A DNA stretch of 64,000 nt from Thalassotalea ponticola (GTDB lineage Bacteria; Pseudomonadota; Gammaproteobacteria; Enterobacterales; Alteromonadaceae). Position numbers and translations under genes: made by a program. The notes below the pieces were generated by a model. It did no database searches. It had not been told where the DNA came from and was given only the letters and a program-made list of their open reading frames with translations. The DNA is taken from contig NZ_CP166871.1 in NCBI RefSeq assembly GCF_041379045.1, forward strand, positions 496,001-560,000. The letters run 5' to 3'. Shown here in pieces: positions 20,646 to 31,362 of the stretch (positions are counted from its first letter, which is position 1; the number at the start of each line of letters is the position of its first letter).

Positions 20646-22076
20646 ATGAGTAATGATATAAAAACTCAAGTCGTTGTGTTAGGTGCAGGCCCAGGTGGTT
20701 ATTCTGCTGCGTTTCGCGCTGCAGACCTTGGTTTAGACGTAGTATTAGTAGAAAGCCGTAAAACGTTAGGTGGTGTTTGCCTTAACGTTGGTTGTATCCC
20801 TTCAAAAGCACTACTACACGTTGCTAAAGTGATCGACGATGCTAAAGAAATGGCGTCACACGGTGTTACTTTTGGCGCACCACAAATCGATTTAGACAAA
20901 ATTCGCAGCTGGAAAGAAAGCGTAATTGGCCAGTTAACCGGTGGTCTTGCGGGTATGTCTAAAGCTCGTAAAGTAACAACGGTAACGGGGTACGGTAAAT
21001 TCACCGGCAGCAACACCATTGCTGTTGAAGGCGAAGACGGCACCACCAATATTAGCTTTGACAATGCAATCATTGCCTGTGGCTCGTCTGTTATCGATTT
21101 ACCCTTTATTCCAAATGACGATCCTCGCGTGATCGATTCAACTGGTGCGCTTGAGTTACAAGACGTTCCAGAAGAAATGCTGGTACTAGGTGGCGGTATT
21201 ATTGGCTTAGAAATGGGTACCGTATACAACGCATTGGGCTCAAACGTTTCTGTTGTTGAATTTGCAGATCAACTCGTGCCTGCTGCTGACAAAGATATCG
21301 TTAAAGCGTACACCAATTACAACAAGAAAAAGTTCAACATCATGTTGTCTACTAAAGTTGTTGCTGTTGACGCCAAAGACGATGGTTTATACGTAACCTT
21401 CGAAGGTAAAAATGCGCCAGAAGGTCAAGTGCGTTATGACAAAATCTTAGTTGCGGTTGGTCGTAAGCCAAACGGTCATTTAGTTGCTGCTGACAAAGCT
21501 GGCGTTAATGTGGATGAGCGTGGCTTTATCAATGTAACCAACGAGTTGCGTACTAACGTTAACCACATCTTCGCGATTGGTGACGTGGTTGGTCAACCAA
21601 TGCTAGCACACAAAGCAGTGCATGAAGCACACGTTGCAGCTGAAGTTATCGCTGGTAAGAAACACGTATTCGACCCGCGTTGTATTCCGTCAATTGCTTA
21701 CACTGACCCTGAAATGGCTTGGGTTGGTATCACTGAGCGTGAAGCAAAAGAGCAAGGCTTGAACATCGAAGTGGCAAACTTCCCGTGGGCTGCATCTGGC
21801 CGTGCTATTGCATCAGCGCGCACAGAAGGTAAAACCAAGATGATCTTTGATAAAGACACGGGTCGCGTTCTTGGTGGTGCGATTGTGGGTATCAATGCTG
21901 GCGAAATGCTAGGTGAAATCTGTTTAGCCGTTGAAATGGGCGCCGACGCTGAAGACGTTGGTTTAACCATTCACGCTCACCCAACGTTAAACGAATCAAT
22001 CGGTTTAGCGGCTGAAATTTTTGAAGGTTCAATTACCGATCTTCCTAACCCAAAAGCGGTTAAGAAAAAGAAGTAA
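20646..22076 (+). CDS. lpdA: Dihydrolipoyl dehydrogenase LpdA (E3)
   Basis: LpdA is the FAD disulfide oxidoreductase that reoxidises dihydrolipoamide for pyruvate and 2-oxoglutarate dehydrogenases and the glycine cleavage system. Visible: the FAD fold VVLGAGPGGYSAAFRA, the redox-active pair in GGVCLNVGCIPSKALL, the NAD fold LGGGIIGLEMG, and the C-terminal interface with the active-site His-Glu pair HAHPTLNESIG. The 476 residues fit the family (474 in E. coli). The separate promoter region suits a subunit shared by several complexes. Confidence 0.98.
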   Translation: MSNDIKTQVVVLGAGPGGYSAAFRAADLGLDVVLVESRKTLGGVCLNVGCIPSKALLHVAKVIDDAKEMASHGVTFGAPQIDLDKIRSWKESVIGQLTGGLAGMSKARKVTTVTGYGKFTGSNTIAVEGEDGTTNISFDNAIIACGSSVIDLPFIPNDDPRVIDSTGALELQDVPEEMLVLGGGIIGLEMGTVYNALGSNVSVVEFADQLVPAADKDIVKAYTNYNKKKFNIMLSTKVVAVDAKDDGLYVTFEGKNAPEGQVRYDKILVAVGRKPNGHLVAADKAGVNVDERGFINVTNELRTNVNHIFAIGDVVGQPMLAHKAVHEAHVAAEVIAGKKHVFDPRCIPSIAYTDPEMAWVGITEREAKEQGLNIEVANFPWAASGRAIASARTEGKTKMIFDKDTGRVLGGAIVGINAGEMLGEICLAVEMGADAEDVGLTIHAHPTLNESIGLAAEIFEGSITDLPNPKAVKKKK

Positions 22077-22125
22077 TTAGTACGTCAAACTAATCGGTTG
22101 TCGCCACTTTTGCGGTGACAAGTGC

Positions 22126-22160
22126 AAACGCCTTATAGAGTTATCTGTAAGGCGTTTTTG
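22126..22160 (+). terminator. First terminator after lpdA
   Basis: The stem AACGCCTTA / TAAGGCGTT is followed by a T-rich tract, within 60-90 bases of the lpdA stop. Confidence 0.85.
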
Positions 22161-22176
22161 TTTTTAATAACTTATT

Positions 22177-22205
22177 AAAAGGCAAAGCTCGGAGTTGCCT
22201 TTTTG
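22177..22205 (+). terminator. Second terminator after lpdA
   Basis: The stem AAAAGGCAA / TTGCCTTTT with a 9-base loop and T tract is in tandem with the first. The remaining 220 bases up to acnB are non-coding and presumably hold its promoter; I see no confident operator. Confidence 0.75.
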
Positions 22206-22426
22206 CGTACTGTGTTATTTAGAATACGGTTTCGCGTTTTATCACCTTGTTGAATTTAATAGTAAATTTCAATGGTGAATACCAGATATAAATATCAGTT
22301 ATGACAACTCGGTTTAGTTTTTTGTCTAAATCCCGTATAATTCGCACGGTTTAAATGACGAAAATCAAATGATCTGTAATGCATTTACGCTTGGATTATT
22401 TGCGACACAGAAGAGAGGAAAGCAAA

Positions 22427-25024
22427 GTGCTTCAAGAATATCGCAAACACGTAGAAGAACGTGCGGCAGAGGGTATTGTACCTAAGCCTCTAGATGCAGA
22501 ACAAGTTGCACAACTTGTTGAATTAATTAAAAACCCACCAGCAGGCGAAGAAGAATTTTTATTAGAGTTATTAACTCATCGCGTACCGCCAGGGGTTGAT
22601 GACGCTGCGTATGTAAAAGCGGGCTTTTTGGCCGCAGTTGCTAAAGGTGAAGCGCAATCACCAATCTTAAACGCTGAACGCGCAACGGAATTATTGGGCA
22701 CCATGTTAGGTGGCTACAACATCCAGCCAATGATCGACTTATTAGACGATGAGGCGTTAGCCGACAAAGCCGTGGCTGGTTTATCAAAAACGTTATTGAT
22801 GTTCGACGCGTTCTTTGACGTTAAAGAAAAAGCCGATGCAGGTAATGAAAAAGCAAAAGCTGTTATCGAATCATGGGCTAATGGCGAGTGGTTCACATCG
22901 CGTGAAAAAGTCGCAGAAAAAATCACCGTAAAAGTATTTAAAGTCACGGGTGAAACCAACACTGATGACTTATCTCCAGCACCAGATGCGTGGTCACGTC
23001 CTGATATTCCTTTGCACGCGAAAGCGATGTTAAAAATGTCTCGCGACGGTATCAACCCAGACGACGATGGCAACGTTGGCCCTATCGCTCAAATTGAAGA
23101 ATTACAAAAAGACGGTATCCCACTAGCGTACGTAGGTGACGTAGTTGGTACTGGCTCATCGCGTAAATCAGCGACTAACTCGGTGTTGTGGTTTATGGGT
23201 GATGACATCCCTTACGTACCTAACAAGCGCGGTGGCGGTGTGTGTTTAGGCGGTAAAATTGCGCCAATCTTCTACAACACGATGGAAGATTCAGGTGCGT
23301 TGCCAATTGAACTAGACGTACAAGCGATGAACATGGGTGACGTTATTGATATCTTCCCTTACGAAGGTGTTGTTAAGCGCTCAGGTACAGACGAAGTTAT
23401 CTCTACGTTTAAGTTGAGCTCGGTACTTCTTGACGAAGTTCGCGCAGGTGGTCGTATTCCACTGATTATCGGTCGCGGCTTAACTACTCGTGCTCGTGAA
23501 GCACTAGGTTTGGGCGATACAGATCTGTTTGCTAAGCCGGTTGATGTGAGTGACTCTGGCAAGGGCTTTACCCTAGCGCAAAAAATGGTTGGTAAAGCGT
23601 GTGGCGTTGAAGGTGTTCGCGCAGGTCAGTACTGCGAACCTAAAATGACCACGGTTGGTTCACAAGATACCACCGGTCCAATGACGCGTGACGAGCTGAA
23701 AGATTTAGCCTGTTTAGGTTTCTCAGCCGATCTTACCATGCAGTCATTCTGTCATACTTCGGCCTATCCAAAGCCTGTTGATGTGCAAACTCATCACACA
23801 TTACCTGATTTCATCATGAACCGCGGCGGTGTGTCACTGCGTCCAGGTGACGGTGTTATCCACTCGTGGTTAAACCGTATGTTGTTACCAGATACCGTAG
23901 GTACTGGTGGTGACTCGCACACTCGTTTCCCGCTAGGTATTTCATTCCCAGCTGGTTCTGGTTTGGTTGCATTTGCTGCCGCAACCGGTGTCATGCCTCT
24001 TGATATGCCTGAGTCAGTTTTGGTGCGCTTTAAAGGGGAAATGCAACCGGGTATTACGTTACGTGACCTAGTACATGCGATTCCTTACTACGGCATCAAG
24101 AACGGTCTATTAACTGTTGAAAAAGCCGGTAAGATCAATGAATTCTCAGGTCGTATTCTTGAGATCGAAGGTCTTAAAGGGTTAACGGTTGAGCAAGCGT
24201 TTGAGTTGTCAGATGCATCGGCAGAGCGTTCTGCGGCAGGTTGTACCATCAAGTTAGAAGAAGACTCAGTGAAAGAATACTTAGAGTCTAACATTGTGAT
24301 GCTTAAGTGGATGATCAGCGAAGGATACGGTGATGTTCGCACCATCGAACGTCGTATTACGGCAATGCAAGAGTGGTTAGATAACCCATCGCTAATGGAA
24401 GCTGACCAAGACGCTGAATACGCACACGTACTAGAAATTGATCTGGCTGAAATCAAAGAGCCAATCGTTTGTTGTCCGAACGACCCTGATGATGCCAAAC
24501 TGTTGTCAGAAGTTGCTGGCGATCACGTTGACGAAGTATTCATCGGTTCATGTATGACGAACATCGGTCATTTCCGCGCTGCGGGTAAGCTTCTTGACGG
24601 TTTCGGTGGCGTTTTATCGACGCGTATGTGGGTTGCTCCACCAACCAAGATGGACCGCGATCAGCTAACCGACGAAGGTTACTACTCAATTTACGGTAAA
24701 GCGGGTGTGCGCATTGAAACTCCTGGCTGTTCATTGTGTATGGGTAACCAAGCGCGCGTCGCTGATAAAGCAACAGTGCTGTCAACGTCTACGCGTAACT
24801 TCCCTAACCGTTTAGGTACAGGTGCTAATGTGTACTTAACCTCAGCTGAACTTGCCGCTGTTGGTGCTATTGTTGGTCACTTGCCAACGGTTGAAGAGTA
24901 CATGGAGTACGCGAAGAAGATTGACGCGACAGCCGCGGATACCTATCGCTACTTAAACTTCCACCAAATGGAAAATTACACTAAAAAAGCAAAAGAAGTT
25001 GTTATTGCGCAAAACGTTGCATAA
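22427..25024 (+). CDS. acnB: Bifunctional aconitate hydratase 2 / 2-methylisocitrate dehydratase AcnB
   Basis: AcnB is the main iron-sulfur aconitase of the TCA cycle and can also act on 2-methylisocitrate. I chose the GTG at 22427 because it is preceded by AGAGAGGA at good spacing, gives the family start [16 protein letters not shown], and yields exactly 865 residues as in E. coli; the ATG at 22379 lies before the ribosome-binding site. The HEAT-like domain comes first, then the swivel domain, then the catalytic domains with cluster ligand motifs [14 protein letters not shown] and [10 protein letters not shown]. Its position after lpdA is conserved. Confidence 0.98.
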   Translation: MLQEYRKHVEERAAEGIVPKPLDAEQVAQLVELIKNPPAGEEEFLLELLTHRVPPGVDDAAYVKAGFLAAVAKGEAQSPILNAERATELLGTMLGGYNIQPMIDLLDDEALADKAVAGLSKTLLMFDAFFDVKEKADAGNEKAKAVIESWANGEWFTSREKVAEKITVKVFKVTGETNTDDLSPAPDAWSRPDIPLHAKAMLKMSRDGINPDDDGNVGPIAQIEELQKDGIPLAYVGDVVGTGSSRKSATNSVLWFMGDDIPYVPNKRGGGVCLGGKIAPIFYNTMEDSGALPIELDVQAMNMGDVIDIFPYEGVVKRSGTDEVISTFKLSSVLLDEVRAGGRIPLIIGRGLTTRAREALGLGDTDLFAKPVDVSDSGKGFTLAQKMVGKACGVEGVRAGQYCEPKMTTVGSQDTTGPMTRDELKDLACLGFSADLTMQSFCHTSAYPKPVDVQTHHTLPDFIMNRGGVSLRPGDGVIHSWLNRMLLPDTVGTGGDSHTRFPLGISFPAGSGLVAFAAATGVMPLDMPESVLVRFKGEMQPGITLRDLVHAIPYYGIKNGLLTVEKAGKINEFSGRILEIEGLKGLTVEQAFELSDASAERSAAGCTIKLEEDSVKEYLESNIVMLKWMISEGYGDVRTIERRITAMQEWLDNPSLMEADQDAEYAHVLEIDLAEIKEPIVCCPNDPDDAKLLSEVAGDHVDEVFIGSCMTNIGHFRAAGKLLDGFGGVLSTRMWVAPPTKMDRDQLTDEGYYSIYGKAGVRIETPGCSLCMGNQARVADKATVLSTSTRNFPNRLGTGANVYLTSAELAAVGAIVGHLPTVEEYMEYAKKIDATAADTYRYLNFHQMENYTKKAKEVVIAQNVA

Positions 25025-25048
25025 CAGCAGTCTTTAATAGTGTTTACT

Positions 25049-25075
25049 AGGGTCGCTTAGCGGCCCTTTTTATTG
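25049..25075 (+). terminator. Intrinsic terminator after acnB
   Basis: The stem AGGGTCGC / GCGGCCCT (one mismatch) with loop TTA is followed by a T tract. Confidence 0.85.
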
Positions 25076-25108
25076 GCTTAATATAAGTTACTGACGTATT
25101 TTTATAGT

Positions 25109-25474
25109 ATGGATTATCAATTTACCTTAGATTTTATCACCGCTTCGCCACGCGCCGAATTTAGCTTGGAACATCAAATAATAGGGCCTTGGTTGGAATC
25201 GGAAATTGGCAACGATAGCAACAAACTGGCTGATGTTTTTCAGTTCATCACCGAACACGAGATGGACACCGCAAAGCAGTTGCTTACTGGCAAGGAATTT
25301 TCACTGGCAATTGAAGATGGCGAGATCACCATCTTTGCTAATGCAACGGACAGTGATGCGACTCTACCAGAGCAGCTATTAGCCGATGTCGATGACTTTG
25401 ATATGGCGCAGATCGCCAGTTGTGGTATAGAAGACTTTGTTGAGATGTTACACGCGTGGCAGGCGTTTATCTAA
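25109..25474 (+). CDS. yacL: YacL, UPF0231 family protein
   Basis: This is a 121-residue acidic cytoplasmic protein of unknown function. The start MDYQFTLDFITASPRAEFSLEH and the total length match E. coli YacL (120 residues), which also lies directly after acnB. No catalytic motif is visible. The preceding terminator suggests independent or read-through transcription. Confidence 0.9.
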   Translation: MDYQFTLDFITASPRAEFSLEHQIIGPWLESEIGNDSNKLADVFQFITEHEMDTAKQLLTGKEFSLAIEDGEITIFANATDSDATLPEQLLADVDDFDMAQIASCGIEDFVEMLHAWQAFI

Positions 25475-25776
25475 GATGGCGAGTATTATTAGGCACCAGC
25501 CTTTTATTGTATGTGTCTCGTTGCGATAGCACTAAATTGCAACGCTCACTCAGTCGATAAAACTGCTATTGACCAGTGACTACAGGTGTTATTTATAGTT
25601 ATTTTCGTTATTCTAAGGTATTGTTATAAAAGATTTTTAACCAATAATCTAAGCTTGAGTCTGTGTCGTTTAATAGTCTAACAGCGCTGTGGTCGGTAAT
25701 TCAATCTACAGCGATGTTAAGTAACGCGCCTAAAGGGCTCAACGGCAACTGTGAAACTGTATTCAGGGATATGTAA
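25475..25776 (+). other. Non-coding region before the RND efflux operon
   Basis: These 302 bases hold no gene. A ribosome-binding site AGGGAT precedes the adaptor start at 25777. No regulator gene lies beside the operon, and no clear operator was found. Confidence 0.6.
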
Positions 25777-27096
25777 ATGACGTCAACAACCGAACCAAAT
25801 AAATCGAGCAAATCACATCTTAAGCGCAATGTGTTTTTGGTTGTTATTATACTCGCCATCGGTTTTTTCGGCTTTCGCTTGTTAAAATCGATGGCGCCGA
25901 TGCCTCCGAAAAAACCAATGGACAACAAAGCGCCGTTAGTTCAAGCGGTCGATATTGTGGTCGATGATGTGACGTTTTCTGTAGCTAGCCAAGGAACAGT
26001 CAAAGCTCGCACTCAAACCGTGTTGGTTTCTGAGGTGTCGGGCCAAGTGACATTTGTCTCAGATAAGTTTCGCGTCGGTGGCTTTTTCAGCAAAGACGAG
26101 CTGATGCTCGAGATAGACCCATCTATTTATCAAGTGCAATTGTTGCAAGCGCAATCGCGACTTGAATCAATGCAAGCGGCGTATATTGAAGAGCAAGCGC
26201 GCTCCGAGCAAGCCAAACAAGAATGGAAACTGACGGGTAAGCCTGTTGAAAAAGCACCTATTTTAGCACTGCGCACGCCACAGTTAAAAAAAGCGCAAGC
26301 CGATGTAAAAGCCGCAGAAGCTGATTTGCAAGAGGCACAGCGCAAGCTCAATCGCACCAAAATTTATGCGCCATACGATGCACTGGTTGTAGAAAAATAT
26401 ATTGATATTGGCCAGTATGTGGCCACGTCTAGCCAGTTGGCACAAACGGTTGCCATTGACTACGCTGAAGTGCGATTGCCAATCAAACAATCGGATTTGC
26501 GTTATTTAAACCTACCGAAATTGAATGAATCAGGCGGTAGCGAACGCGCCGTCACTCTGCTTTACGGCGACGGTGATAATCAACAGCAGTGGTCATCAGT
26601 TATCGCTCGCTATGAAGGGGTGGTAAGTAATCAATCACGGGTTCACTACATTGTTGCCCAGATTGATGATCCGTATAACCTGATTAATAACCAACGCAAT
26701 TTTGAAGCCCGCATTGGTATGTTTGTCAACGCGGTTATCGAAGGGAAAACGGCAGATAACATAGCGATAATACCACGCGAAGCGGTGCATGGGATGAACA
26801 CCGTCTATGTCGTGAGCAAAGACAATACCTTGCAAATTAAGCAAGTTGATATTGTTCGCTCAACGGCGGAACACTTGTTAGTAAAGAATCAGTTTAACCA
26901 AGGCGATAGACTGGTTATGACTCGCCTTAGAACACCAGTTCAAGGTATGACTGTTCGGGTTGAAGGTGATGACAGCGCTGATTCAAACAGTGATATAGAG
27001 GATAATGTAAACTCACAGCGCAGCAGTGCAGCCGAAACTCCGTCGTCAATTGCCACAAGCAATGACACACGCCAAACGACGAAAGAGGCTAATTAA
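25777..27096 (+). CDS. RND efflux periplasmic adaptor (membrane fusion protein)
   Basis: The adaptor links an inner-membrane RND pump to an outer-membrane channel. The 439-residue protein has an N-terminal anchor (about 16-35), an HlyD-type lipoyl/barrel-sandwich half (VSEVSGQVTFVSDKFRVGGFF), an alpha-helical coiled-coil hairpin rich in Gln, Glu and Ala (about 118-195), the returning half-motif IYAPYDALVVEKYIDIGQYV, then beta-barrel and membrane-proximal domains. The C-terminus is a Ser/Thr/Asn-rich tail. The pump gene begins two bases after the stop. No TolC-like gene is nearby, so a TolC encoded elsewhere is presumably used. Substrate unknown. Confidence 0.93.
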   Translation: MTSTTEPNKSSKSHLKRNVFLVVIILAIGFFGFRLLKSMAPMPPKKPMDNKAPLVQAVDIVVDDVTFSVASQGTVKARTQTVLVSEVSGQVTFVSDKFRVGGFFSKDELMLEIDPSIYQVQLLQAQSRLESMQAAYIEEQARSEQAKQEWKLTGKPVEKAPILALRTPQLKKAQADVKAAEADLQEAQRKLNRTKIYAPYDALVVEKYIDIGQYVATSSQLAQTVAIDYAEVRLPIKQSDLRYLNLPKLNESGGSERAVTLLYGDGDNQQQWSSVIARYEGVVSNQSRVHYIVAQIDDPYNLINNQRNFEARIGMFVNAVIEGKTADNIAIIPREAVHGMNTVYVVSKDNTLQIKQVDIVRSTAEHLLVKNQFNQGDRLVMTRLRTPVQGMTVRVEGDDSADSNSDIEDNVNSQRSSAAETPSSIATSNDTRQTTKEAN

Positions 27097-27098
27097 TC

Positions 27099-30000
27099 AT
27101 GCAATCTGTTGATAGACCAACCGGTATCATTGCTTGGTTTGCGCGAAATAGCGTCGCTGCCAATTTGTTAATGGTATTTATTATCGTTATGGGTGTGTAC
27201 CAATACATGTCGATAACGAAAAAAATGTTCCCCGAATTTAGCCCAAATACCATTATGGTTACGGTAACCCACCTCGGCGCGTCACCTGAAGACGTGGAAC
27301 AGTCGGTATTGTTGCAAATTGAAGAAAAACTGGAAAACGTGCAAGGTCTTAAACGCGTTACCTCAGAGGCGACCGAGGGGTTAGGGCGAGTTATCATTGA
27401 AGTGAATTCAGGTTATTCACTTGAAGATAAGCTCAATGAAGTACAGATGCAGGTCGATACCATCACCACTTTTCCGGCGCAAATAGAGCGACCACTGGTA
27501 ATGAAACAAGAGTTTCAAAGCGAGGTACTTTGGGTATCTGTTAACGGTGATATGGATAGGCGCACGCGCCAAGAGCTCGCGCAAGATATCAAAAACGAGA
27601 TCATGGCGTTACCCGACGTCAACATCGCCGAAGTGGTCGGTTTGCGCGACTATGAAATTGCGATTGAGATCACCGAATTAGAGTTGCTTGAATACGGGTT
27701 AACCTTTGACGATATTTCGCGTGCAATTCAACGCTCGTCGCTCAATTTACCGGGTGGTACGATTAAAGCGAAAGGTGGCTATATTCAGTTGCGCACAGAA
27801 GGGCAGGCGTATACAGGGCAAGAGTTTGCCAAATTGGTATTGCGCACCGACCCTGATGGTACCCATTTGCGCTTAGGTGATATTGCCACGATCAAAGACA
27901 CATTTGTTGAAGACGAGGGTTTTGCCCTATTTGATGGGCGTCCAACCACCAGTATTCGCGTTAAATCGGTTAGCGACCAGAACGATTTAGAAATCTCGCG
28001 CCAAGTAAGGCAATACGTTGCTAAAAAACAACAAACACTGCCAGATGGGGTCAGTCTTGATATCTTTGCTGATACCTCGTTTTATTTAAGCGAGCGATTG
28101 AGCATGATGTTTGAAAACTTGCTGCTTGGTGCAGCGCTGGTGTTTTTGGTACTGACCTTGTTTTTGCGTATTCGCGTTGCCTTTTGGGTAATGGTCGGTA
28201 TACCTATCTGTTTCCTTGGCGCTTTTATGATGATGCCATTATTGGGTGATTACTCGGTAACGGTTAATCTGTTGAGCTTATTTGCTTTTATCATGGTACT
28301 GGGCATTGTGGTCGACGATGCGATTGTTATTGGTGAAAGCGTGTACAGCGAAGTGCAAAAGCATGGCCACAGCGTTGATAATGTCATTCGAGGGGCGCAT
28401 CGCGTTGCTATGCCGGCGACCTTTGGTGTACTCACAACCATCGCCGCATTTGCCCCTTTGGTATTTATTGAAACCAACTTTTCCAGCTTCTTCCAATCCA
28501 TCGCAATCGTGGTGATGTTGTGTCTGTTGTTTTCAATTATTGAATCGAAATGGATTTTACCGGCCCATTTAGCGCACATGAAATATCGCGAAATTGATCC
28601 CGATAACGCACACATTATTCATCGTATTCAATTGCGCTTTAAAGCCTGGCTAGATGGTTTTATTAAGCATCGCTATCAAAGTGTTTTGCGCATAGCGTTG
28701 CAATACCGCTATGTAACGATGGCGTTGTTTTTTGCGGTATTGATGATTTCGATGGGATTGGTTGCTGGCAGCTTAGTGAAAACCGAAGTGTTTCCCAATG
28801 TGCCAAGTGACTTTATCCGAGGCCAATTAGTCATGGAAGATGGCAGTGCACCAGAGCAGCGCAACCAAGCACTCACGCGTATTGTCGATGCCGGTTATCA
28901 AGTGGCGAGTGACAATCCACACCAAGGCGAAGAGTTTATTGATCACATGATGGTCTTTACCAATGGCAATTTGTCTGGTGGTGTGTTGATGGAACTGAAG
29001 AAGTCAGAGTATCGACAACTGACCGCTTTTGATATTGAAAAATTATGGCGTGAGCAAATAGGTGAAATACCCGGCGTGAAGGAACTGCGTTTGTTTGCCG
29101 GCACCAATGTTGGTGGTGGTGCCGCGCTAGAGTTTCAGCTTAACGGTATGGATGAGAATGAACTTGAGCAGGCGGCATTGGAGCTGCAAGCGAAACTCAC
29201 AGAGTACGGTGGGGTTTATGATATTCGCAACTCGTTTAGTCGCGGTAGTGAAGAAATTAAATTGGCGATAAAACCTCAAGCGGAAGTACTTGGTTTGACG
29301 TTAGCCGACTTAGGCAAACAGGTTCGTCAAGCTTTCTACGGCGATGAAGCCCAGCGCATTCAGCGCGGCCGCAATGAAGTCAAAGTGATGGTGCGTTACC
29401 CTCAATCTCAGCGTCGCTCGATTAGTGATTTAGAGAATATGTGGGTGCGTACACCTAGTGGTGAAGAAGTCCCATTCTATCAAGTTGCCGACGTTGAGAT
29501 ACAGCAAGGGTTTTCAAAAATTACCCGCATCAATAATAAGCGTACCATTACCATTGCGGCTGAAATTGATAGTGAAAAAGTGGAGTCTCGCAAAATCTTG
29601 GCCGAATTTAACGGTGGTATCATCCCTGATATTTTAGCTAAATACCCATCAGTGAAATACGGCATGGAAGGGGCGAGCAAAGAACAGCAAGATTTTCTTA
29701 AACAGTTACTGTTTGCGGCCATTACCGCACTGTTTTTAATTTATGGTTTAATCGCCATCCCAACAAAGTCATATTCGCAACCCTTGGTTATTATGTCAGT
29801 GATTCCGTTTGGTATTATCGGGGCAATTTGGGGCCATTTCATCGTTGGTAAAACCATTAATATGATGTCGATGTACGGTTTTATCGCCCTCTCGGGGGTC
29901 GTGGTTAACGACTCCTTGATATTAGTCGATTTTATCAATCGGGCCAAGCAGTCGGGCAAGCGTATGCTCGATGTCGTGGTTGAAGCGGGTATGCAACGCT

Positions 30001-30236
30001 TTCGGGCGATTTTGTTGACCTCGCTGACGACGTTTTTTGGTATTTTACCGATTTATTTTGAAACCAGTTTGCAGGCTCAGTTTATCATTCCCATGGCGAT
30101 CTCGTTGGGCTTTGGTATTATGTTTGCGACGGTAATTACCTTGTTTTTAATCCCCAGTTTATATTTGATAAGAGACGATGTTGGCCGCTTGGTTAAAGGT
30201 CGACGTAAACTTGGCTCAGAGATAAAGCAAGGCTAG
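27099..30236 (+). CDS. RND efflux transporter permease (AcrB/MMPL superfamily)
   Basis: This is a proton-driven inner-membrane pump of 1045 residues. The first membrane helix (about 10-30) is followed by a large periplasmic loop, a bundle of five or six helices (about 335-560) containing GIVVDDAIVIGESVYSEV, a second large loop, and a C-terminal bundle with GVVVNDSLILVDFINRA. The conserved Asp residues of TM4 (VVDDAI) are present. It forms an operon with the preceding adaptor. The sequence looks like the poorly characterised marine RND group rather than AcrB or MdtB proper; substrate cannot be inferred. Confidence 0.94.
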   Translation: MQSVDRPTGIIAWFARNSVAANLLMVFIIVMGVYQYMSITKKMFPEFSPNTIMVTVTHLGASPEDVEQSVLLQIEEKLENVQGLKRVTSEATEGLGRVIIEVNSGYSLEDKLNEVQMQVDTITTFPAQIERPLVMKQEFQSEVLWVSVNGDMDRRTRQELAQDIKNEIMALPDVNIAEVVGLRDYEIAIEITELELLEYGLTFDDISRAIQRSSLNLPGGTIKAKGGYIQLRTEGQAYTGQEFAKLVLRTDPDGTHLRLGDIATIKDTFVEDEGFALFDGRPTTSIRVKSVSDQNDLEISRQVRQYVAKKQQTLPDGVSLDIFADTSFYLSERLSMMFENLLLGAALVFLVLTLFLRIRVAFWVMVGIPICFLGAFMMMPLLGDYSVTVNLLSLFAFIMVLGIVVDDAIVIGESVYSEVQKHGHSVDNVIRGAHRVAMPATFGVLTTIAAFAPLVFIETNFSSFFQSIAIVVMLCLLFSIIESKWILPAHLAHMKYREIDPDNAHIIHRIQLRFKAWLDGFIKHRYQSVLRIALQYRYVTMALFFAVLMISMGLVAGSLVKTEVFPNVPSDFIRGQLVMEDGSAPEQRNQALTRIVDAGYQVASDNPHQGEEFIDHMMVFTNGNLSGGVLMELKKSEYRQLTAFDIEKLWREQIGEIPGVKELRLFAGTNVGGGAALEFQLNGMDENELEQAALELQAKLTEYGGVYDIRNSFSRGSEEIKLAIKPQAEVLGLTLADLGKQVRQAFYGDEAQRIQRGRNEVKVMVRYPQSQRRSISDLENMWVRTPSGEEVPFYQVADVEIQQGFSKITRINNKRTITIAAEIDSEKVESRKILAEFNGGIIPDILAKYPSVKYGMEGASKEQQDFLKQLLFAAITALFLIYGLIAIPTKSYSQPLVIMSVIPFGIIGAIWGHFIVGKTINMMSMYGFIALSGVVVNDSLILVDFINRAKQSGKRMLDVVVEAGMQRFRAILLTSLTTFFGILPIYFETSLQAQFIIPMAISLGFGIMFATVITLFLIPSLYLIRDDVGRLVKGRRKLGSEIKQG

Positions 30237-30293
30237 ATTTGATGTAGAGTGTGGGTGATTACTTACTTAATTGCCTTGGTTTTCGAATTAAAA

Positions 30294-30340
30294 CGAGGCC
30301 AATTAGTGCGCCAACGGGGGCACTAATTGGAGATTGCCTC
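30294..30340. other. Large hairpin between the RND pump and hydrolase genes
   Basis: An 11-bp perfect inverted repeat (CCAATTAGTGC at 30299-30309, GCACTAATTGG at 30320-30330) is extended by GAGGC / GCCTC beyond a 5-base interruption. No T tract follows directly, so it is not a typical intrinsic terminator; it may still act as an mRNA-end structure for the pump operon. Confidence 0.6.
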
Positions 30341-30419
30341 TCGTGCTGTTTTATTGCACACTAGCTTAAAAGCCGTTAAGGCAACGTATTAGCTTGTGTA
30401 ACTTGTAATGAGGATGTCG

Positions 30420-31058
30420 ATGAAAATAATCATATTACACGGATTGTTTATGAACAAAGTGATCATGGCTCCTCTCGCTCGGCGTTTAGAGCAACGAGGC
30501 TACAGCGTTGACAATATTTCTTACCCAAGCACTCGCGCGGATAAAAACGCGTTGTTCGACGATATCGACGCGCGCGTCGGTGAGGGGCCGACAGTGCTTC
30601 TGGGCCATTCTCTCGGCGGTTTAGTCGCCACCGAATACCTATTTGAACGCAAAGTGTCAGTTAACCGTATTCCGTTGGTGATCACCTTGGGCACACCGCA
30701 TCAAGGAGCACAAATCGCCGAGGATATGAAAAAGGTTAACATTCAACGGTTATTGGGCTCGTCGGTGCAATTTGGCCTACTGCCTAAACACTTTGAAAAA
30801 GCCTGGCCATTGCCGCAAAAGTTGGTGTCTATAGCCGGTAGTCTCAATATTGGTGCTCGGCCTTTGCTCGATCGGGTATGGCGCGATGAAATCGAGCAAT
30901 CAGATGGAACGGTGAGCATCAATGAAACCCGTATTCCCGGTATGACTGAGCACATTATTGTTAAGCAAACACATACTGCTATGGTGTATTCAAAAGACGT
31001 GGTTAATCTAATTGACGATATGTGTCAGAAATACGTGACGCAGCAAGAGCCATTATAA
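30420..31058 (+). CDS. Alpha/beta hydrolase, lipase-like
   Basis: This cytoplasmic serine hydrolase has 212 residues. The fold begins MKIIILHGLFMNK with the oxyanion-loop HG; the nucleophile elbow is LLGHSLGGLVA (Ser near residue 66); later acid and His candidates include the DG in QSDGTVSINE and the H of KQTHTAMVY. The last motif resembles PGAP1/lipase-type esterases. Three in-frame ATGs occur within 12 bases; the third (30420) is best placed behind GAGG. Substrate unknown. Confidence 0.88.
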   Translation: MKIIILHGLFMNKVIMAPLARRLEQRGYSVDNISYPSTRADKNALFDDIDARVGEGPTVLLGHSLGGLVATEYLFERKVSVNRIPLVITLGTPHQGAQIAEDMKKVNIQRLLGSSVQFGLLPKHFEKAWPLPQKLVSIAGSLNIGARPLLDRVWRDEIEQSDGTVSINETRIPGMTEHIIVKQTHTAMVYSKDVVNLIDDMCQKYVTQQEPL

Positions 31059-31362
31059 CGTTCAACCACAAGTAACGGTGAGTTAATCGCTGTCGATATC
31101 GGCAGTAGAATTCAATACAGCGTAATAACCTTACTTGCTAATTCTCTTATATTGCAGGCTTACACTATTGCAGGCTTACACTCGCCATATTCACCACTTG
31201 GCAACCAGTGTATGTACCGTTAGACAGCTTGTTATTTTCCGATAATCTTAACTCACATCTCAGCTGCCCCTTAGCTAAGCCCTTATTCCAAGTTTGGATT
31301 AATTAAGTGGTTAATTGATCACAACGTATATCACCTTCGCATTAACTATTAAATTTTAATCA
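31059..31362. other. Non-coding spacer up to the transposon left end
   Basis: No gene is visible. It contains a 16-base direct repeat at 31150-31181 and ends in ATCA directly before the element. In the uninserted ancestor this spacer would have joined the glnK upstream region at 45000. Confidence 0.7.
31150..31181. repeat. Perfect 16-base tandem duplication
   Basis: Two adjacent identical copies of TATTGCAGGCTTACAC. The unit length equals that of the array at 10795, but the sequence is different. Confidence 0.92.

Noticed and set aside
20699-21229. 176-codon open frame antisense to lpdA
   Set aside because: It lies opposite conserved FAD-fold sequence, with no ribosome-binding site or domain.
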